Part shown: one piece after another, positions 34,811 through 43,995 of the stretch | How positions within the stretch are numbered: the stretch's first letter is position 1 | Layout of the letters: each line of letters starts with the position of its first letter | Notes under the pieces: generated by a model | What the model saw: the letters and a program-made list of their open reading frames with translations, nothing else | What the model was told of the DNA's origin: nothing | The model's database searches: none | DNA from: Romboutsia lituseburensis | GTDB taxonomy: Bacteria; Bacillota; Clostridia; Peptostreptococcales; Peptostreptococcaceae | Length of the DNA: 64,000 nucleotides | Reading direction: 5' to 3' | Assembly (NCBI RefSeq): GCF_024723825.1 | Contig: NZ_JANQBQ010000001.1 | Coordinates: forward strand, 806,001-870,000 | Program-made: the position numbers and the translations under genes

Positions 34811-35332
34811 CTATATGTATTTTTCCATTCTTATATCACTATGCCATGTACCATTATAGTACACAATGTTTTTATGCTCACCTATTTTTTCATATCCCAT
34901 TGTTTTATATAATTCAATTGCTTTTTTATTATATTCAAATACACCTAATTCAATTCGCTTCTGGTTTAGCAGCTTACTAATTTCTTCTATATATCCCATA
35001 GCCTGTTTTGCTATACCTCTACCTCTATATTCAGACTCTCCTATACATATACCAATCCATACACTGTTTTTTTCTTTTTTGTACAATCCAAAAAAGTCTG
35101 TTTCTATACTAATATACCCAATCTTTTTATAATCACACGATATTATATATATCTTCTTATTACCATTTGATTTAAATCCATTTATTATACTATCTACTTT
35201 TATATCATCCATTTTACCCTTTGTAAAATTAGGTCTAATAAGGTATTTTATATCACTTTGATTATCCCAATGTGCTATTAATTCAAAATCTTCAAAGTCA
35301 TTTTCATTTATTTCTATAAATTTAATCTCCAT
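34811..35332 (-). CDS. GNAT-family N-acetyltransferase
   Basis: 173 residues. Acetyl-CoA-binding motif A is VWIGICIGESEYRGRGIAKQ and motif B VFEYNKKAIELYKTMGYEKIGE. The N-terminal IAHWDNQSDIKYLIRPNF resembles acetyltransferases acting on small amines or peptide N-termini. The acceptor is unknown. AAAGGGC precedes the ATG. Single gene. Confidence 0.88.
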   Translation of the reverse strand: MEIKFIEINENDFEDFELIAHWDNQSDIKYLIRPNFTKGKMDDIKVDSIINGFKSNGNKKIYIISCDYKKIGYISIETDFFGLYKKEKNSVWIGICIGESEYRGRGIAKQAMGYIEEISKLLNQKRIELGVFEYNKKAIELYKTMGYEKIGEHKNIVYYNGTWHSDIRMEKYI

Positions 35333-35586
35333 TCAAATGCCCTTTCTTCTAAGAATATACTTAACTATTAATTATTTTAATTTTCTAATTATTATATATT
35401 ATATACTATTTTGTTCTTGTTTTGAAACTAATTCTGCATTTTGTATTCAATCATATATCTTAAATTTATTTAAATCTTCTAAGTCTTTTTATTAAAATAA
35501 TGGGTATAATATAAAATGTTATTCTTTACAAAGCATAACCTAAAAGTTAAAATATAATAAGTATATAAAGCAAGGAGTTGATTAGT

Positions 35587-35844
35587 ATGTCATGCCCAAA
35601 TTGCAAGTGCAATAAATCTAAAGCATCAAATATTGATCCTGAGGAGTATCAAGAATTAAAGGAATATTTCCAAGATGAAATAATCGATTTTAAAATTATA
35701 GATTATATAAACGATAATAACGAGCATAGCTCTTATGTTGAGGTCGAATTTGAAGATTACATAGTTGAGTTAGAAAATATTAATACATCAAATTTAACTT
35801 TAGATACTGTTATAGATACTATAATAAAAAATAATCTTAAGTAA
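35587..35844 (+). CDS. Small acidic protein with CPNCKC motif
   Basis: 85 residues, MSCPNCKCNKSKASNIDPEE, then an acidic body (EVEFEDYIVELENIN). The N-terminal cysteines could bind a metal. No family recognised. The ATG at 35587 has AAGGAG upstream; a TTG three codons earlier is less likely. A strong bidirectional terminator follows. Confidence 0.6.
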   Translation: MSCPNCKCNKSKASNIDPEEYQELKEYFQDEIIDFKIIDYINDNNEHSSYVEVEFEDYIVELENINTSNLTLDTVIDTIIKNNLK

Positions 35845-35845
35845 T

Positions 35846-35891
35846 AATAAAAAGACTTTAGAAGTTATTTAACTTCTAAAGTCTTTTTATT
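35846..35891. terminator. Bidirectional terminator
   Basis: AATAAAAAGACTTTAGAAGTT / AACTTCTAAAGTCTTTTTATT between convergent genes. Confidence 0.85.
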
Positions 35892-36447
35892 ATTTTATAT
35901 CATTTTTTTGAGTTTCTATTTTCATCTTAATTATTTCTAACTGACTTTTATCTTGTAATATTTTCTGATTCAACGCCAGTAATTTAGTCTCTAAAGATAT
36001 TTTAGCCTTTTCATTGTCTATGCTTTCCATATCATTTTCTAATTTTTCTTTCATAGCTTCTAACACTTGAATTTTATCTTCTAACTTTTCACATAATAAT
36101 TCAGGATTTTTATATACTTTTATTTGCTTCTTTTCTATTGCCCATATTACTTTGAAATACGCGTAACTCACTACCATATTTACAACTATATCAAATACTG
36201 TTTGATTCATATGGTTAGATATCATTGATACTATCATAAAACTAAGTATATTAAATAAGAATAAATTATTTAATATTCTCTTATTTTGAGCATAGTGTTC
36301 TAGTCCTTTTTCTTTCATAAATGTATATGGTATAGCTAAAGTTACTATAGGGGCTATAAACAATATGTTAGACTCTAAGGCAGCATATACAACACTTAAA
36401 GCTGTTAAAAGAGTTATTGTTTTACTCGCAATGTCTATTCTTTTCAT
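35890..36447 (-). CDS. Membrane protein with C-terminal coiled coil, function unknown
   Basis: 185 residues. Hydrophobic helices at the N-terminus (ITLLTALSVVYAALE, ILFIAPIVTLAIPYTF, LFLFNILSFMIVSMI, and around VNMVVSYAYFKVIW) are followed by a charged coiled coil (EKLEDKIQVLEAMKEKLEND and KISLETKLLALNQKIL). No enzyme motif. ATG at 36447 is used; TTG at 36453 is closer to the AAGGAG and possible. Confidence 0.6.
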   Translation of the reverse strand: MKRIDIASKTITLLTALSVVYAALESNILFIAPIVTLAIPYTFMKEKGLEHYAQNKRILNNLFLFNILSFMIVSMISNHMNQTVFDIVVNMVVSYAYFKVIWAIEKKQIKVYKNPELLCEKLEDKIQVLEAMKEKLENDMESIDNEKAKISLETKLLALNQKILQDKSQLEIIKMKIETQKNDIK

Positions 36448-36701
36448 TACCAATTAATCTCCTTAATAAAAATTTCTACTTATTAATATGTATTAATATT
36501 ACCTATAAAAATGATACTCTTATTTTAAAAAATCATTTTACTTTTAAATAATATTGTTTTATATTATTATAATAAAAAAATACTTTCTTGTATATACTTT
36601 AAAACTTATTAATTAACTAACTATATACTTAATTTTATATTCAAATTTACTGTATTTATTTTTATTTTATAATTTAACTATTGATATAAGTACATTCATT
36701 T

Positions 36702-37019
36702 TTAAAAAATACCACTGTAATGATATTCATCTTTCCACACAAAATCAGTTGTAATCTTGAAATCATTGCTAACACTAAAAGTATTGTAATAGATATTTAC
36801 AACACTAAATTTTGAAGATAACTTTTTATTGATAATTATATTATAATTATCAACCTTATAAACATTATCACAATCTGTAATCTCATCCAGAGTTACATAA
36901 AAAACTGCTCCATTTCAAGTAATACCCTTTAAATAAACACGAATGCATTTATTTTGACTAAAATCTTTCAACATCTTGTCAAATTCTTGCTTTGCACTAT
37001 CTGAAATATTTATAATCAT
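36702..37019 (-). CDS. HesB/IscA-like protein, candidate selenoprotein with in-frame UGA
   Basis: 105 codons from ATG 37019 (GGAGG five bases upstream). It reads MIINISDSAKQEFDKML, NKCIRVYLKGIT-UGA-NGA, VFYVTLDEITDCDNVYKVD and FSVSNDFKITTDF. The pattern RVYLKG..x..VFYVTLDE matches the HesB/IscA fold, and the UGA (36915-36917, codon 35) is at the position of the first conserved cysteine (GxGCxG). HesB-like selenoproteins are an established family in clostridia, so the UGA is most simply selenocysteine. No SECIS hairpin as good as in the ArsC-like gene was seen; the best is a 4-bp stem AGUU/AACU. The alternative is a pseudogene, but the frame is otherwise intact. Confidence 0.65.
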
Positions 37020-37114
37020 AATAACCTCCAAATTTAGTACTCTAAAGTATATGATTTACTATAATCTTAAATTTAAAAATAATTTTATATATAAAATAGC
37101 TTCATATGTTACTT

Positions 37115-37149
37115 AAAAAGCACCTACTATATTAAGTAGGTGCTTTTTT
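37115..37149 (-). terminator. Original terminator of the ABC-F gene
   Basis: AAAAAGCACCTACT / AGTAGGTGCTTTTTT, just after the displaced 3' end of the ABC-F gene. Confidence 0.85.
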
Positions 37150-37166
37150 ATACTTATCTCACTAAA

Positions 37167-37436
37167 TTACTTTGCACCTTTGTACATTTCTTTTAATTGA
37201 GCTTGTATATCCTTATTATCTAAGTACTCATCAAGAGTAGTTTTTCTATCCATTATTCCATTTGGAGTTATTTCTATTATTCTATTTGCAAGAGTTTGTA
37301 TCATCTCATGGTCATGAGAGTTAAATATTAATACTCCTGGGAATTTTTCTAAACCTTTATTTACAGAAGTTATTGATTCTAAGTCTAAGTGGTTAGTTGG
37401 GTCATCTAAAACTAATACGTTAGCATTTGATAACAT
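37167..37436 (-). pseudogene. Displaced 3' end of the ABC-F ATPase gene
   Basis: About 90 codons (VLVLDDPTNHLDLESI, then FNSHDHEMIQTLANRIIE) nearly identical to the C-terminus of the ABC-F protein at 44402-46027, but ending KEMYKGAK instead of KEMYGNTK. It keeps the native terminator. The prophage inserted within the gene cut this piece off. Homology stops abruptly at 37436, where element DNA begins. It may still be read from an in-frame ATG but would be only half an ATPase domain. Confidence 0.9.
37345..37436. repeat. Left 92-bp direct repeat (attachment-site copy)
   Basis: Identical base for base to 44580-44671, ending GCATTTGATAACAT. Outside it the two ABC-F copies differ by scattered substitutions on one side and are unrelated on the other. 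The recombination core must lie within this repeat. Confidence 0.85.
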
Positions 37437-37579
37437 AAGTCTGTCCAATACTTAACTTAGAGCGAAAATAGGCTTTAATTATTTAAAAGCACTATAATTT
37501 CTATATTTTATATAGATAATGATACTATAAGATTTGGACAGGTTCAAGCATTATTTTCTTATATTATCTAATATAGATT

Positions 37580-38215
37580 TTATAGTGCCTTTTCATTAGC
37601 ATTAATTAAAGCATAATCCTCTTTATACATCCATTTATATCCCTTGTGTTTATTTCTTTGTCCCTTACAACACATCACTATTGCCGAATTATGAAATCCT
37701 AGTTCATCTAATTCCCTTATATTTTCGTACTCATTTATGAAAGTGCTATCTAATGCCAATTGGACTACATTTCTTCTTAATGTAGAAGTTGCCCCCCTAC
37801 GAGCATTCCCTATTTTATCTTTTGCTACTTGGTTATGCTTTTTACCCGTTCTTACTTTAGATAACTTAGACTTTGTTTCTTCTGAAAAAGTCCTTCCTTT
37901 TAAGCATCCATACTTCCCAAATTGTGGCTTACTAAATAATTCATATCCTTCATCCAAAATCAGTTCGTGGACAAGTTGTTCCAACTGTATCATTAATTCT
38001 TCGTCAAAACTTTCTTCTATTATATATGTAGTTACATTATTTTTGCCTATTTGATTTATGTATTCTTTATATTTACTATCTCTATTTGCAAAATCTCTAC
38101 CTCTTGCTCTACTTCCTTTACCTACATATATAACTTGATTTTTATATACGTGAATGTATACATAATATAATCCGTACTTATCTTTATAATCTTTATGTCT
38201 ATATAAATTGAACAT
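37580..38215 (-). CDS. GIY-YIG homing endonuclease-like protein
   Basis: 211 residues. The N-terminal GIY-YIG domain shows YYVYIHVYKNQVIYVGKGS, followed by the catalytic Arg region (RARGRDFANRD), and the C-terminal NUMOD3-like (GRTFSEETKSKLSKVRTGKK) and NUMOD1-like (IRELDELGFHNSAIVMCCKG) DNA-binding motifs typical of homing nucleases in phage genomes. It lies next to the left junction. GGAG precedes the ATG. Probably a selfish passenger of the phage. Confidence 0.82.
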   Translation of the reverse strand: MFNLYRHKDYKDKYGLYYVYIHVYKNQVIYVGKGSRARGRDFANRDSKYKEYINQIGKNNVTTYIIEESFDEELMIQLEQLVHELILDEGYELFSKPQFGKYGCLKGRTFSEETKSKLSKVRTGKKHNQVAKDKIGNARRGATSTLRRNVVQLALDSTFINEYENIRELDELGFHNSAIVMCCKGQRNKHKGYKWMYKEDYALINANEKAL

Positions 38216-38409
38216 AACCTTATTTCTCCTTTATTGGAATTATACAGAGAAGTAATCGAAATGTAACATTTTTTGAGGTACTATTTTTATCAATTTGAAT
38301 AAGTTTTTTTGAGCCATCCTGTTGCCCATCTAAGCCGTTCCATTTGTGTTTTAATACTAATATATGCCTTGAATTTAGAATGGGAAAGTTATGTACTTTT
38401 GGACATAAA
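38216..38409. other. Prophage intergenic stretch before the homing nuclease
   Basis: A 68-codon minus frame is open here but has no ribosome site and low coding character. The piece KWNGLDGQQDGSKK hints at an eroded phage gene, too weak to call. Confidence 0.3.
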
Positions 38410-38436
38410 AAAAAGAAGGAAATCAACCTTCTTTTT
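38410..38436 (-). terminator. Terminator of the prophage acetyltransferase gene
   Basis: AAAAAGAAGG / CCTTCTTTTT followed by T's on the minus strand. Confidence 0.75.
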
Positions 38437-38440
38437 AAAC

Positions 38441-38989
38441 CTAATCTAAATATTTGAACATAAATGTATTTATTAATTTACCATCGTTATAATTCTTATG
38501 TACAAGACTAAATCCTTTTTCTTCATAAAATCTATTTAAGTCATCACCTTCTATAAATTTTGATTTAGCTATTAAATAAACGCCTGATACTCCAAATCCT
38601 TTTAGTATCTTAAATAGTTCGTCTAGTGCTTTACTTCCGTATCCTTTACGTCGCTCGTCTTCAATAATTTCAATTTTATCTATATAGCAATTAACTTCTT
38701 TAAATAAATTTTTATATACATCTAATTTTATATCTCCTGCTTCTGATTTATCTTTAAATACATCTAATAATTCAATAGCAGCATCAGATATAGCATTTAC
38801 ATTTTCAAATACATTCTCATAAGTTCCGTCAGTCTTTGGTAATATATATGCGTCTATTTCACCAATATCTTCACGTTCGTACTCATAATCTTCTTCATCT
38901 TCGTTGTCTTTTACTATCTTTGGATTAATATTTAGCACGCCATCTATTTCACAATACTCCTCTAACGATAAAAATATCCTATATTCCAT
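38441..38989 (-). CDS. Prophage GNAT-like acetyltransferase
   Basis: 182 residues. The acetyl-CoA motif IIEDERRKGYGSKALDELFKI, preceded by a beta strand (YIDKIEI) and followed by VYLIAKSKFIEGDDLNRFYEE and EKGFSLV, fits GNAT. The acidic N-terminal half is unique. Phage genomes often carry such enzymes for unknown targets. AGGAGG precedes the ATG. Confidence 0.7.
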   Translation of the reverse strand: MEYRIFLSLEEYCEIDGVLNINPKIVKDNEDEEDYEYEREDIGEIDAYILPKTDGTYENVFENVNAISDAAIELLDVFKDKSEAGDIKLDVYKNLFKEVNCYIDKIEIIEDERRKGYGSKALDELFKILKGFGVSGVYLIAKSKFIEGDDLNRFYEEKGFSLVHKNYNDGKLINTFMFKYLD

Positions 38990-39138
38990 AAGAATCGCCT
39001 CCTAACTATATTACTAATTATAGTATATATGTATAAAGAAGGCAATTAAACCATTAACATTAGATGTCTATAAGTTTACATAAGTTCTTTCATTTGCACC
39101 AAAGTTATAATGACATAAAAATAGGCAAAAAAATAAAA

Positions 39139-39158
39139 GGTAGAGCCTAAGCCCTACC
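39139..39158 (-). terminator. Terminator overlapping the stop of the 240-residue gene
   Basis: GGTAGAGCCTAAGCCCTACC (with a G-U pair), then TTTTATTTTTTT on the minus strand. Confidence 0.65.
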
Positions 39159-39876
39159 CTAAATTACCTTCACATAATATTCTTTTATCATTGTATGTAA
39201 GTTCTTCTGTGAAGTTTGTATTACCTCTTACTATCATATCCTCTGTAAGTATCAATCTATCCTTAGTACCATCACAATAGTATAAAGGTTCTTTATCTAA
39301 AGATGTGTCTATCTTCATACCTACTTCATATTCTTTATAAGAAGAATATATTTGTTTTAAGTTTTTATAATATACTAAATCTTGATTTACCCAAATAAAC
39401 CCAAATTTCTTACAAGACTTATCTAGCAATAAAGTGTATTCAACAACTCTTTCTCCGACACTTCCATTATTCTCATATCCATATCCTGCCTCAACTACAA
39501 TTTTATATTTATTAGTTCCTTCTACATCTTTAAGATAAATTGTACGGTCAAATGATTTTGGTCTAGTTACTTCTTGCAATGTAACCATATTGGCTAATTT
39601 ATCTTTGTCCATCTTTTGAAGAGTTAGAGTTCCTTCTGTTAATATATAAATAGAAGTTTCATCTTCCCCCACTATAATCGCACTAATACTTTGATAATTA
39701 AGTTCGTCACTCATATACAAATTATCTAATCCATATATTTTAGTTACTACAAAGTTAGGGTTACTATATAAATCTATCATTATCATAGGAACACCACTAT
39801 TTTGTGTCTGAACTATGGACTCACAAGTTATACCTTCAACTCTAACTTTATTAATATCTAAATGTTTTAAATACAT
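39154..39876 (-). CDS. Prophage protein of unknown function
   Basis: 240 residues, no signal peptide, mixed alpha/beta composition (KIYGLDNLYMSDELNYQ, TGTK-free beta strands such as YKIVVEAGYGYEN). It is three bases downstream of the tail-fibre-like gene and translated with it (AAGAGGT before the ATG), so a baseplate or tail role is plausible but not shown. Confidence 0.55.
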   Translation of the reverse strand: MYLKHLDINKVRVEGITCESIVQTQNSGVPMIMIDLYSNPNFVVTKIYGLDNLYMSDELNYQSISAIIVGEDETSIYILTEGTLTLQKMDKDKLANMVTLQEVTRPKSFDRTIYLKDVEGTNKYKIVVEAGYGYENNGSVGERVVEYTLLLDKSCKKFGFIWVNQDLVYYKNLKQIYSSYKEYEVGMKIDTSLDKEPLYYCDGTKDRLILTEDMIVRGNTNFTEELTYNDKRILCEGNLG

Positions 39877-39879
39877 ATC

Positions 39880-40311
39880 CTATACCTCTTTCTTACACCA
39901 AAAACCTTTGTATCCAACTGGCTTTGTTGCACTTTCTAATATATTTGCTTTGTCATTGTGTTCGTGAGCTGATGGTGTAAATGTACTTGGCTTACCTAAG
40001 ATGTTGTTCCAATGTACCGAACCACTACCATCCCCTCCACCACTTGTTGCTAATGTAAGTATTATTTGAGGTATAGATATGTATTTACCTTCTACCGTTT
40101 TCATTAATCCACTTTGAGCCAACATATCATATTTAGATAATTCTTCATATGTTACCTCTACCTCATTGCCATTGAATAGTTTTGATAACTTTAATGTCTT
40201 TCCTGTCTTTGGGTCTTTCATTAACTCACTTTGAACCATTCTGTCATACTTAGATAGTTCTTCATAAGAAACTTCTCTAGTATCTTGTACCATTTCATTT
40301 TGTAACTGCAT
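39880..40311 (-). CDS. Short phage tail-fibre-like protein
   Basis: 143 residues. The C-terminal motif VHWNNILGKPSTFTPSAHEH is the repeat seen in phage tail fibres (W-NI-GKP-FTPSAH). The N-terminal part has two copies of a 16-residue unit: EVSYEELSKYDRMVQSELMK and EVTYEELSKYDMLAQSGLMK. It ends soon after the motif, so it is a truncated or reduced fibre. AAAGGTG precedes the ATG. Confidence 0.65.
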   Translation of the reverse strand: MQLQNEMVQDTREVSYEELSKYDRMVQSELMKDPKTGKTLKLSKLFNGNEVEVTYEELSKYDMLAQSGLMKTVEGKYISIPQIILTLATSGGGDGSGSVHWNNILGKPSTFTPSAHEHNDKANILESATKPVGYKGFWCKKEV

Positions 40312-40965
40312 AATATCACCTTTGTATAAGCATCGTGCCTATACCCTTTCTTTTTTAATTTTTTAAATTTATTTATAATTTCTTACAATTATTTTAGTTT
40401 TGATTTATAAAGCTTGATTAACCTTACAGCTGTATTATGCATATTTTTTAATCAGATGTAACAGTTTCTAAATGTATTTTTTAAATATTCTGATATTTAA
40501 TCCTAGTAAGCTATTGCAACTGTTTCGCCTATCATATATACTATTAATAGCTTAGTTGTATACTAAACTTTTTGTTCATTTTTTTTGTGTTTTTTCACCT
40601 TTTATGTGGACGTGGCGAAAAAAAATCTCATTTAGGGCATTTTGTGTAAATTTAGGCTTCCCCCCTCCTGCCACCCCTTCGAACTTTTAGAATTTTAGGG
40701 CGTGGGGGGTATAACCGTTGCAATCACTACATCCTAGCCTTTTACCTTACTTTATTCTATTTTATTTCTATGTTATTATACACCTACATTAAGCCCTAAA
40801 ACTATCTATAAATACACCAAAACAACTACTTTTTATGATATATTTTCATCATTTTTTAATCATTTTTAATAGTTTTTTTGACACTTTTTATAGAGTTTTT
40901 TAGTAATAATTAAAGATAAATCTACCTAAATAAACTTACCTTTAACTACTACTAATACTCACTTA
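40312..40965. other. Non-coding prophage stretch with a G/C-rich patch
   Basis: 654 bases with no supported gene. At 40608-40710 lies a G/C-rich patch unusual for this DNA: GGACGTGGCG, CTTCCCCCCTCCTGCCACCCC split by A/T, and GGGCGTGGGGGG. Such patches occur at phage cos sites near the small terminase gene, but no terminase remains here. The rest is A/T-rich and may hold the promoter for the late genes. Confidence 0.4.
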
Positions 40966-42222
40966 TTATCCTATATCGTCATCTTCTACATATATATTCC
41001 TTAAATCTAAGGGTATATCAAAACTTCTACGTTCTTGTTCTTCTCTAAATTTTCGTTTATTTCTTTCGGCTCTTGCTTTTATCTTTTCATATATATTTTT
41101 ATACTCAACTTCTGTTTCTTCTTCATCTAAATTATTAATTACTTCTACTACATCTTCACCTAATATATTTTCTGCTATCTCTAATCCTTGTCGCATTATT
41201 TCTTGTTCTTCTACTTCTGTATACTTAACATCAATATAATTTTCTTCTTTATTAAACATATTAGACACTACTTTATTACATTGTTCTATTGCATCATTAG
41301 TAACTTTATTCACAAATTCTTTAAATTCATATTCCTTAGTATAATCCTCTATATCAACATATTCTACATCAATAACTCCATCTATAATGTCTTCTGAATT
41401 ATCACCAAATACATTAATGATTTTAATATCTCCTCTTAATATACCTACAACATCATATGATTTTATACTCATACCTATTTCTTGACACTTAAATTCTATA
41501 TAATCTTCGTAGTGTTCACTTTCATACTCGCTATTATTGATAAAGTTTAATATGAATTCTATAATATCTTTCTTTGCCCTTACTTTAGGCTCTCCAATAG
41601 TTGGAATAATGCTTTCTTCTAAATATTCGCTAACTATTCTATTTTCTTCTTTATAATATGATATTGAACTACCATCTGCAATTACTTCATCATCACTATT
41701 TACAAGTAAGGATATTACCTTTTTTTCTATTTTTTCATTTTCATTTTTTATTAAATAACTAAACCCAATTTTACATTCTTGATGACCCTTTATTTCTGAA
41801 TTAAATTCTATACACTCATTTTCAAAATCATCATTATCCATCTTTATATCTATATCTTTTTCCATTGTTTCATCTGTTTTTGTCATTACTTCTTTAAATA
41901 GTTCTTCATCTGTTTTCTTAGGTAGTTTACCTGTAAACATACAATTAAACAATGACATCCTACTAATTTCACTTTTTAATTCTTGCTTTCTATCTTTAAA
42001 TTTAGTTTCCATAACTGTTATAGCCCCATCTATCTCTATCATCGCTATATTAGTTTCTTCTATAAATAAAGCATTACCATAGCCTTTTAGTTTTGTTGTA
42101 GCTATGCCTTGCTCCTTCATAACCTTCTTTATCTTATATAAGCTAAACTTATTATCATACATCTCTACTAAATCTTTAACTTTGTAATACACTTTATTAC
42201 TATAAATAATTCTATTTATCAT
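40966..42222 (-). CDS. Prophage protein of unknown function, 418 residues
   Basis: The N-terminus (YYKVKDLVEMYDNKFSLYKI) looks like a helix-turn-helix of the MerR/excisionase kind. The rest is acidic (DDFENECIEFNSE, DEEETEVEYKN) with a charged C-terminal helix (IKARAERNKRKFREEQERR). No enzyme motif is recognised. Its position, after the antirepressor and before the structural genes, is that of replication or regulatory genes. GGAGGAAG precedes the ATG. Confidence 0.6.
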   Translation of the reverse strand: MINRIIYSNKVYYKVKDLVEMYDNKFSLYKIKKVMKEQGIATTKLKGYGNALFIEETNIAMIEIDGAITVMETKFKDRKQELKSEISRMSLFNCMFTGKLPKKTDEELFKEVMTKTDETMEKDIDIKMDNDDFENECIEFNSEIKGHQECKIGFSYLIKNENEKIEKKVISLLVNSDDEVIADGSSISYYKEENRIVSEYLEESIIPTIGEPKVRAKKDIIEFILNFINNSEYESEHYEDYIEFKCQEIGMSIKSYDVVGILRGDIKIINVFGDNSEDIIDGVIDVEYVDIEDYTKEYEFKEFVNKVTNDAIEQCNKVVSNMFNKEENYIDVKYTEVEEQEIMRQGLEIAENILGEDVVEVINNLDEEETEVEYKNIYEKIKARAERNKRKFREEQERRSFDIPLDLRNIYVEDDDIG

Positions 42223-42329
42223 TTTAACTCTTCCTCCACATTTTAATTTTTTAATATTTAGGTGTAGACATATTTTCTACACCTTATTTTCATACAGTTA
42301 TCATTATCAATTAATATTTAAATATATAC

Positions 42330-43046
42330 TTATGCTAATCTGTCAGTCATATTATTTAATTCATATTCATCCATTTTTTTCTTTATTAACTTTGTTATAG
42401 CTACTTCACCTTTACCAAGTAAAACTGTTTGATTTACAAACCCTTTAGGTGTTTCTACCTTATTATATTTGAAATATTTTCTATTAACATAAATTTGATA
42501 AGGTTGATTATTTTTCATTAATATCCCATTATCCCTTAAAAATGCAAATAATTTCTTTTGACCAATTTCTTTTCCATTTATCTTTAAATCCTTACTATTT
42601 AACAATTTAGCAAATGTATTCATATCTGTTGTATCACTAGATTTCATTACTGCTCTTGCAAATATTACTAGAGGTTCATTTACTTCTATTTGTTGTTGCA
42701 AGTTATCTTTTATTATTTGTTCCATTTTATTGAAAGTATCTATATATTTTAGTTTCCATTGCAATGCTTTCTTTCCTGTGAACCCCATAGCCAATAAACT
42801 AAATCCACTCTTTGTTATAAGATACTCTTTTTGCTCTCTTTTATAACTATCTTCATATAAACTCTCTATAAAAAGATGTCGCCAATTTTGGCTTGATGTA
42901 TCCATTTGCTCTATAATCTCTTCAATACTTCTTATTACTTTTGAATGCTCTTTTCTAAAGTTACTAGCAATCTCTCTTGAAGAAACCACTTGTACTTCAT
43001 TAACCTCAATTATTTTTATGTCTTTACTACTTATTAATTGTTGCAT
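42330..43046 (-). CDS. Rha-family regulator with KilAC antirepressor domain
   Basis: 238 residues. The N-terminal Rha domain includes VVSSREIASNFRKEHSKVIR, EYLITKSGFSLLAMGFTGKK and ALQWKLKYIDTFNKME. A C-terminal KilAC/ANT domain follows (IGQKKLFAFLRDNGILMKNN, QPYQIYVNRKYF). Such proteins antagonise phage repressors or regulate lysogeny. It supports phage origin of the island. AAAGGG precedes the ATG. Confidence 0.88.
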   Translation of the reverse strand: MQQLISSKDIKIIEVNEVQVVSSREIASNFRKEHSKVIRSIEEIIEQMDTSSQNWRHLFIESLYEDSYKREQKEYLITKSGFSLLAMGFTGKKALQWKLKYIDTFNKMEQIIKDNLQQQIEVNEPLVIFARAVMKSSDTTDMNTFAKLLNSKDLKINGKEIGQKKLFAFLRDNGILMKNNQPYQIYVNRKYFKYNKVETPKGFVNQTVLLGKGEVAITKLIKKKMDEYELNNMTDRLA

Positions 43047-43111
43047 ACTACATCTACCCTTTCTTATTTATTTGAATTTTCTGATACTTTATTTTATAAA
43101 AATATTCTATA

Positions 43112-43318
43112 TTACGCTTCCAATATATCTATAATCTCTTGTATCATATAATCTAATTCTTCTTCATATACACTAGATATTTGTTTACCGTATTTATAAG
43201 CATAACTTATTGTTGTATCACTTACTCCTAACCTTCTAGCTATCTTAGTTTTAGTTAAACCCACATCTATAAGTTTTTTTATCTTTTCTACCGTTCTATT
43301 TGATTTATTATCGTTCAT
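43112..43318 (-). CDS. Small helix-turn-helix protein of the prophage
   Basis: 68 residues, MNDNKSNRTVEKIKKLIDVG followed by LTKTKIARRLGVSDTTISYA, a classic resolvase/Xre-like helix-turn-helix, and an acidic helical tail. The ATG at 43318 follows AGAGGT. Probably a control protein for the integration or early genes. Confidence 0.7.
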   Translation of the reverse strand: MNDNKSNRTVEKIKKLIDVGLTKTKIARRLGVSDTTISYAYKYGKQISSVYEEELDYMIQEIIDILEA

Positions 43319-43460
43319 TTTTATACCTCTCAACTTCTATTTTTCTAGCTTTTATCTTGTCTTACATTTATATTATACATTTTTATTTCACAGGTGTAAC
43401 AGACTGTTCAACAGTTTTTAAATTTATTTTAAGACTTTAAATTTTAATATTTTAAACAAA

Positions 43461-43490
43461 AAAAGAGTATGCTATTTTACATACCCTTTT
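43461..43490 (-). terminator. Terminator after the DUF2326-like fragment
   Basis: AAAAGAGTATG / CATACCCTTTT arms with a T-run on the minus strand. Confidence 0.7.
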
Positions 43491-43503
43491 GTAAATGCTA
43501 CTT

Positions 43504-43995
43504 TTATATTAAAAAGAACTTTTCTTCATTTGAAAGTCTTAATACTATTTCCTCTGGCTTTATTCCCAATTCACTAATTCTATCCTTAAGTATTGGGAAT
43601 ACATACTGTCCCTTAAAGTTACGTGTTTGCTCCACGATATTCCTTAACTCTTTTAAGTCAATATTCTCTAACTTATCGTGTATCTCAAATCTTGGCATAT
43701 GATAGTTTTTCTCAATAATCAAATCTATATGTGCTAAATCAAAGCAAGTAATCATTGCTTTCTTTATCCCTGTTCCTGGCTTACCATTCATACCAATTAT
43801 CTTTATAGGAAACCCATCTTCATTGTTGTTTAATACTATCGCAAATGGTTCTCCAATTATTTTGGTTGTAAGTTCATTAAAGTAATGATTTAAAATATCT
43901 TCAATCTCTTTTTTCTTTTCTACATTGTTATGCTCTTCAACCTTTTTACTAGAATTATTTTCTTTTTCTTCTATCTTCTTTCTTATCATTTGCAT
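43504..43995 (-). pseudogene. C-terminal fragment of a DUF2326 (SMC/RecN-like) ATPase
   Basis: About 150 codons: FAIVLNNNEDGFPIKIIGMN, TGIKKAMITCFDLAHIDLI, MPRFEIHDKLENIDLKEL and FKGQYVFPILKDRIS. These are motifs of the C-terminal ATPase half of DUF2326 proteins, including the Asp of the Walker B region (IHDKLEN). The N-terminal Walker A and coiled-coil halves are absent, and the frame starts inside the end of the integrase fragment without a clear ribosome site. This marks an internal deletion. DUF2326 ATPases occur in three-component defence systems on mobile elements. Confidence 0.55.

Noticed and set aside
38220-38426. 68-codon minus-strand frame in the prophage
   Set aside because: No ribosome site, no recognised motif, and it lies between a terminator and the homing nuclease gene.
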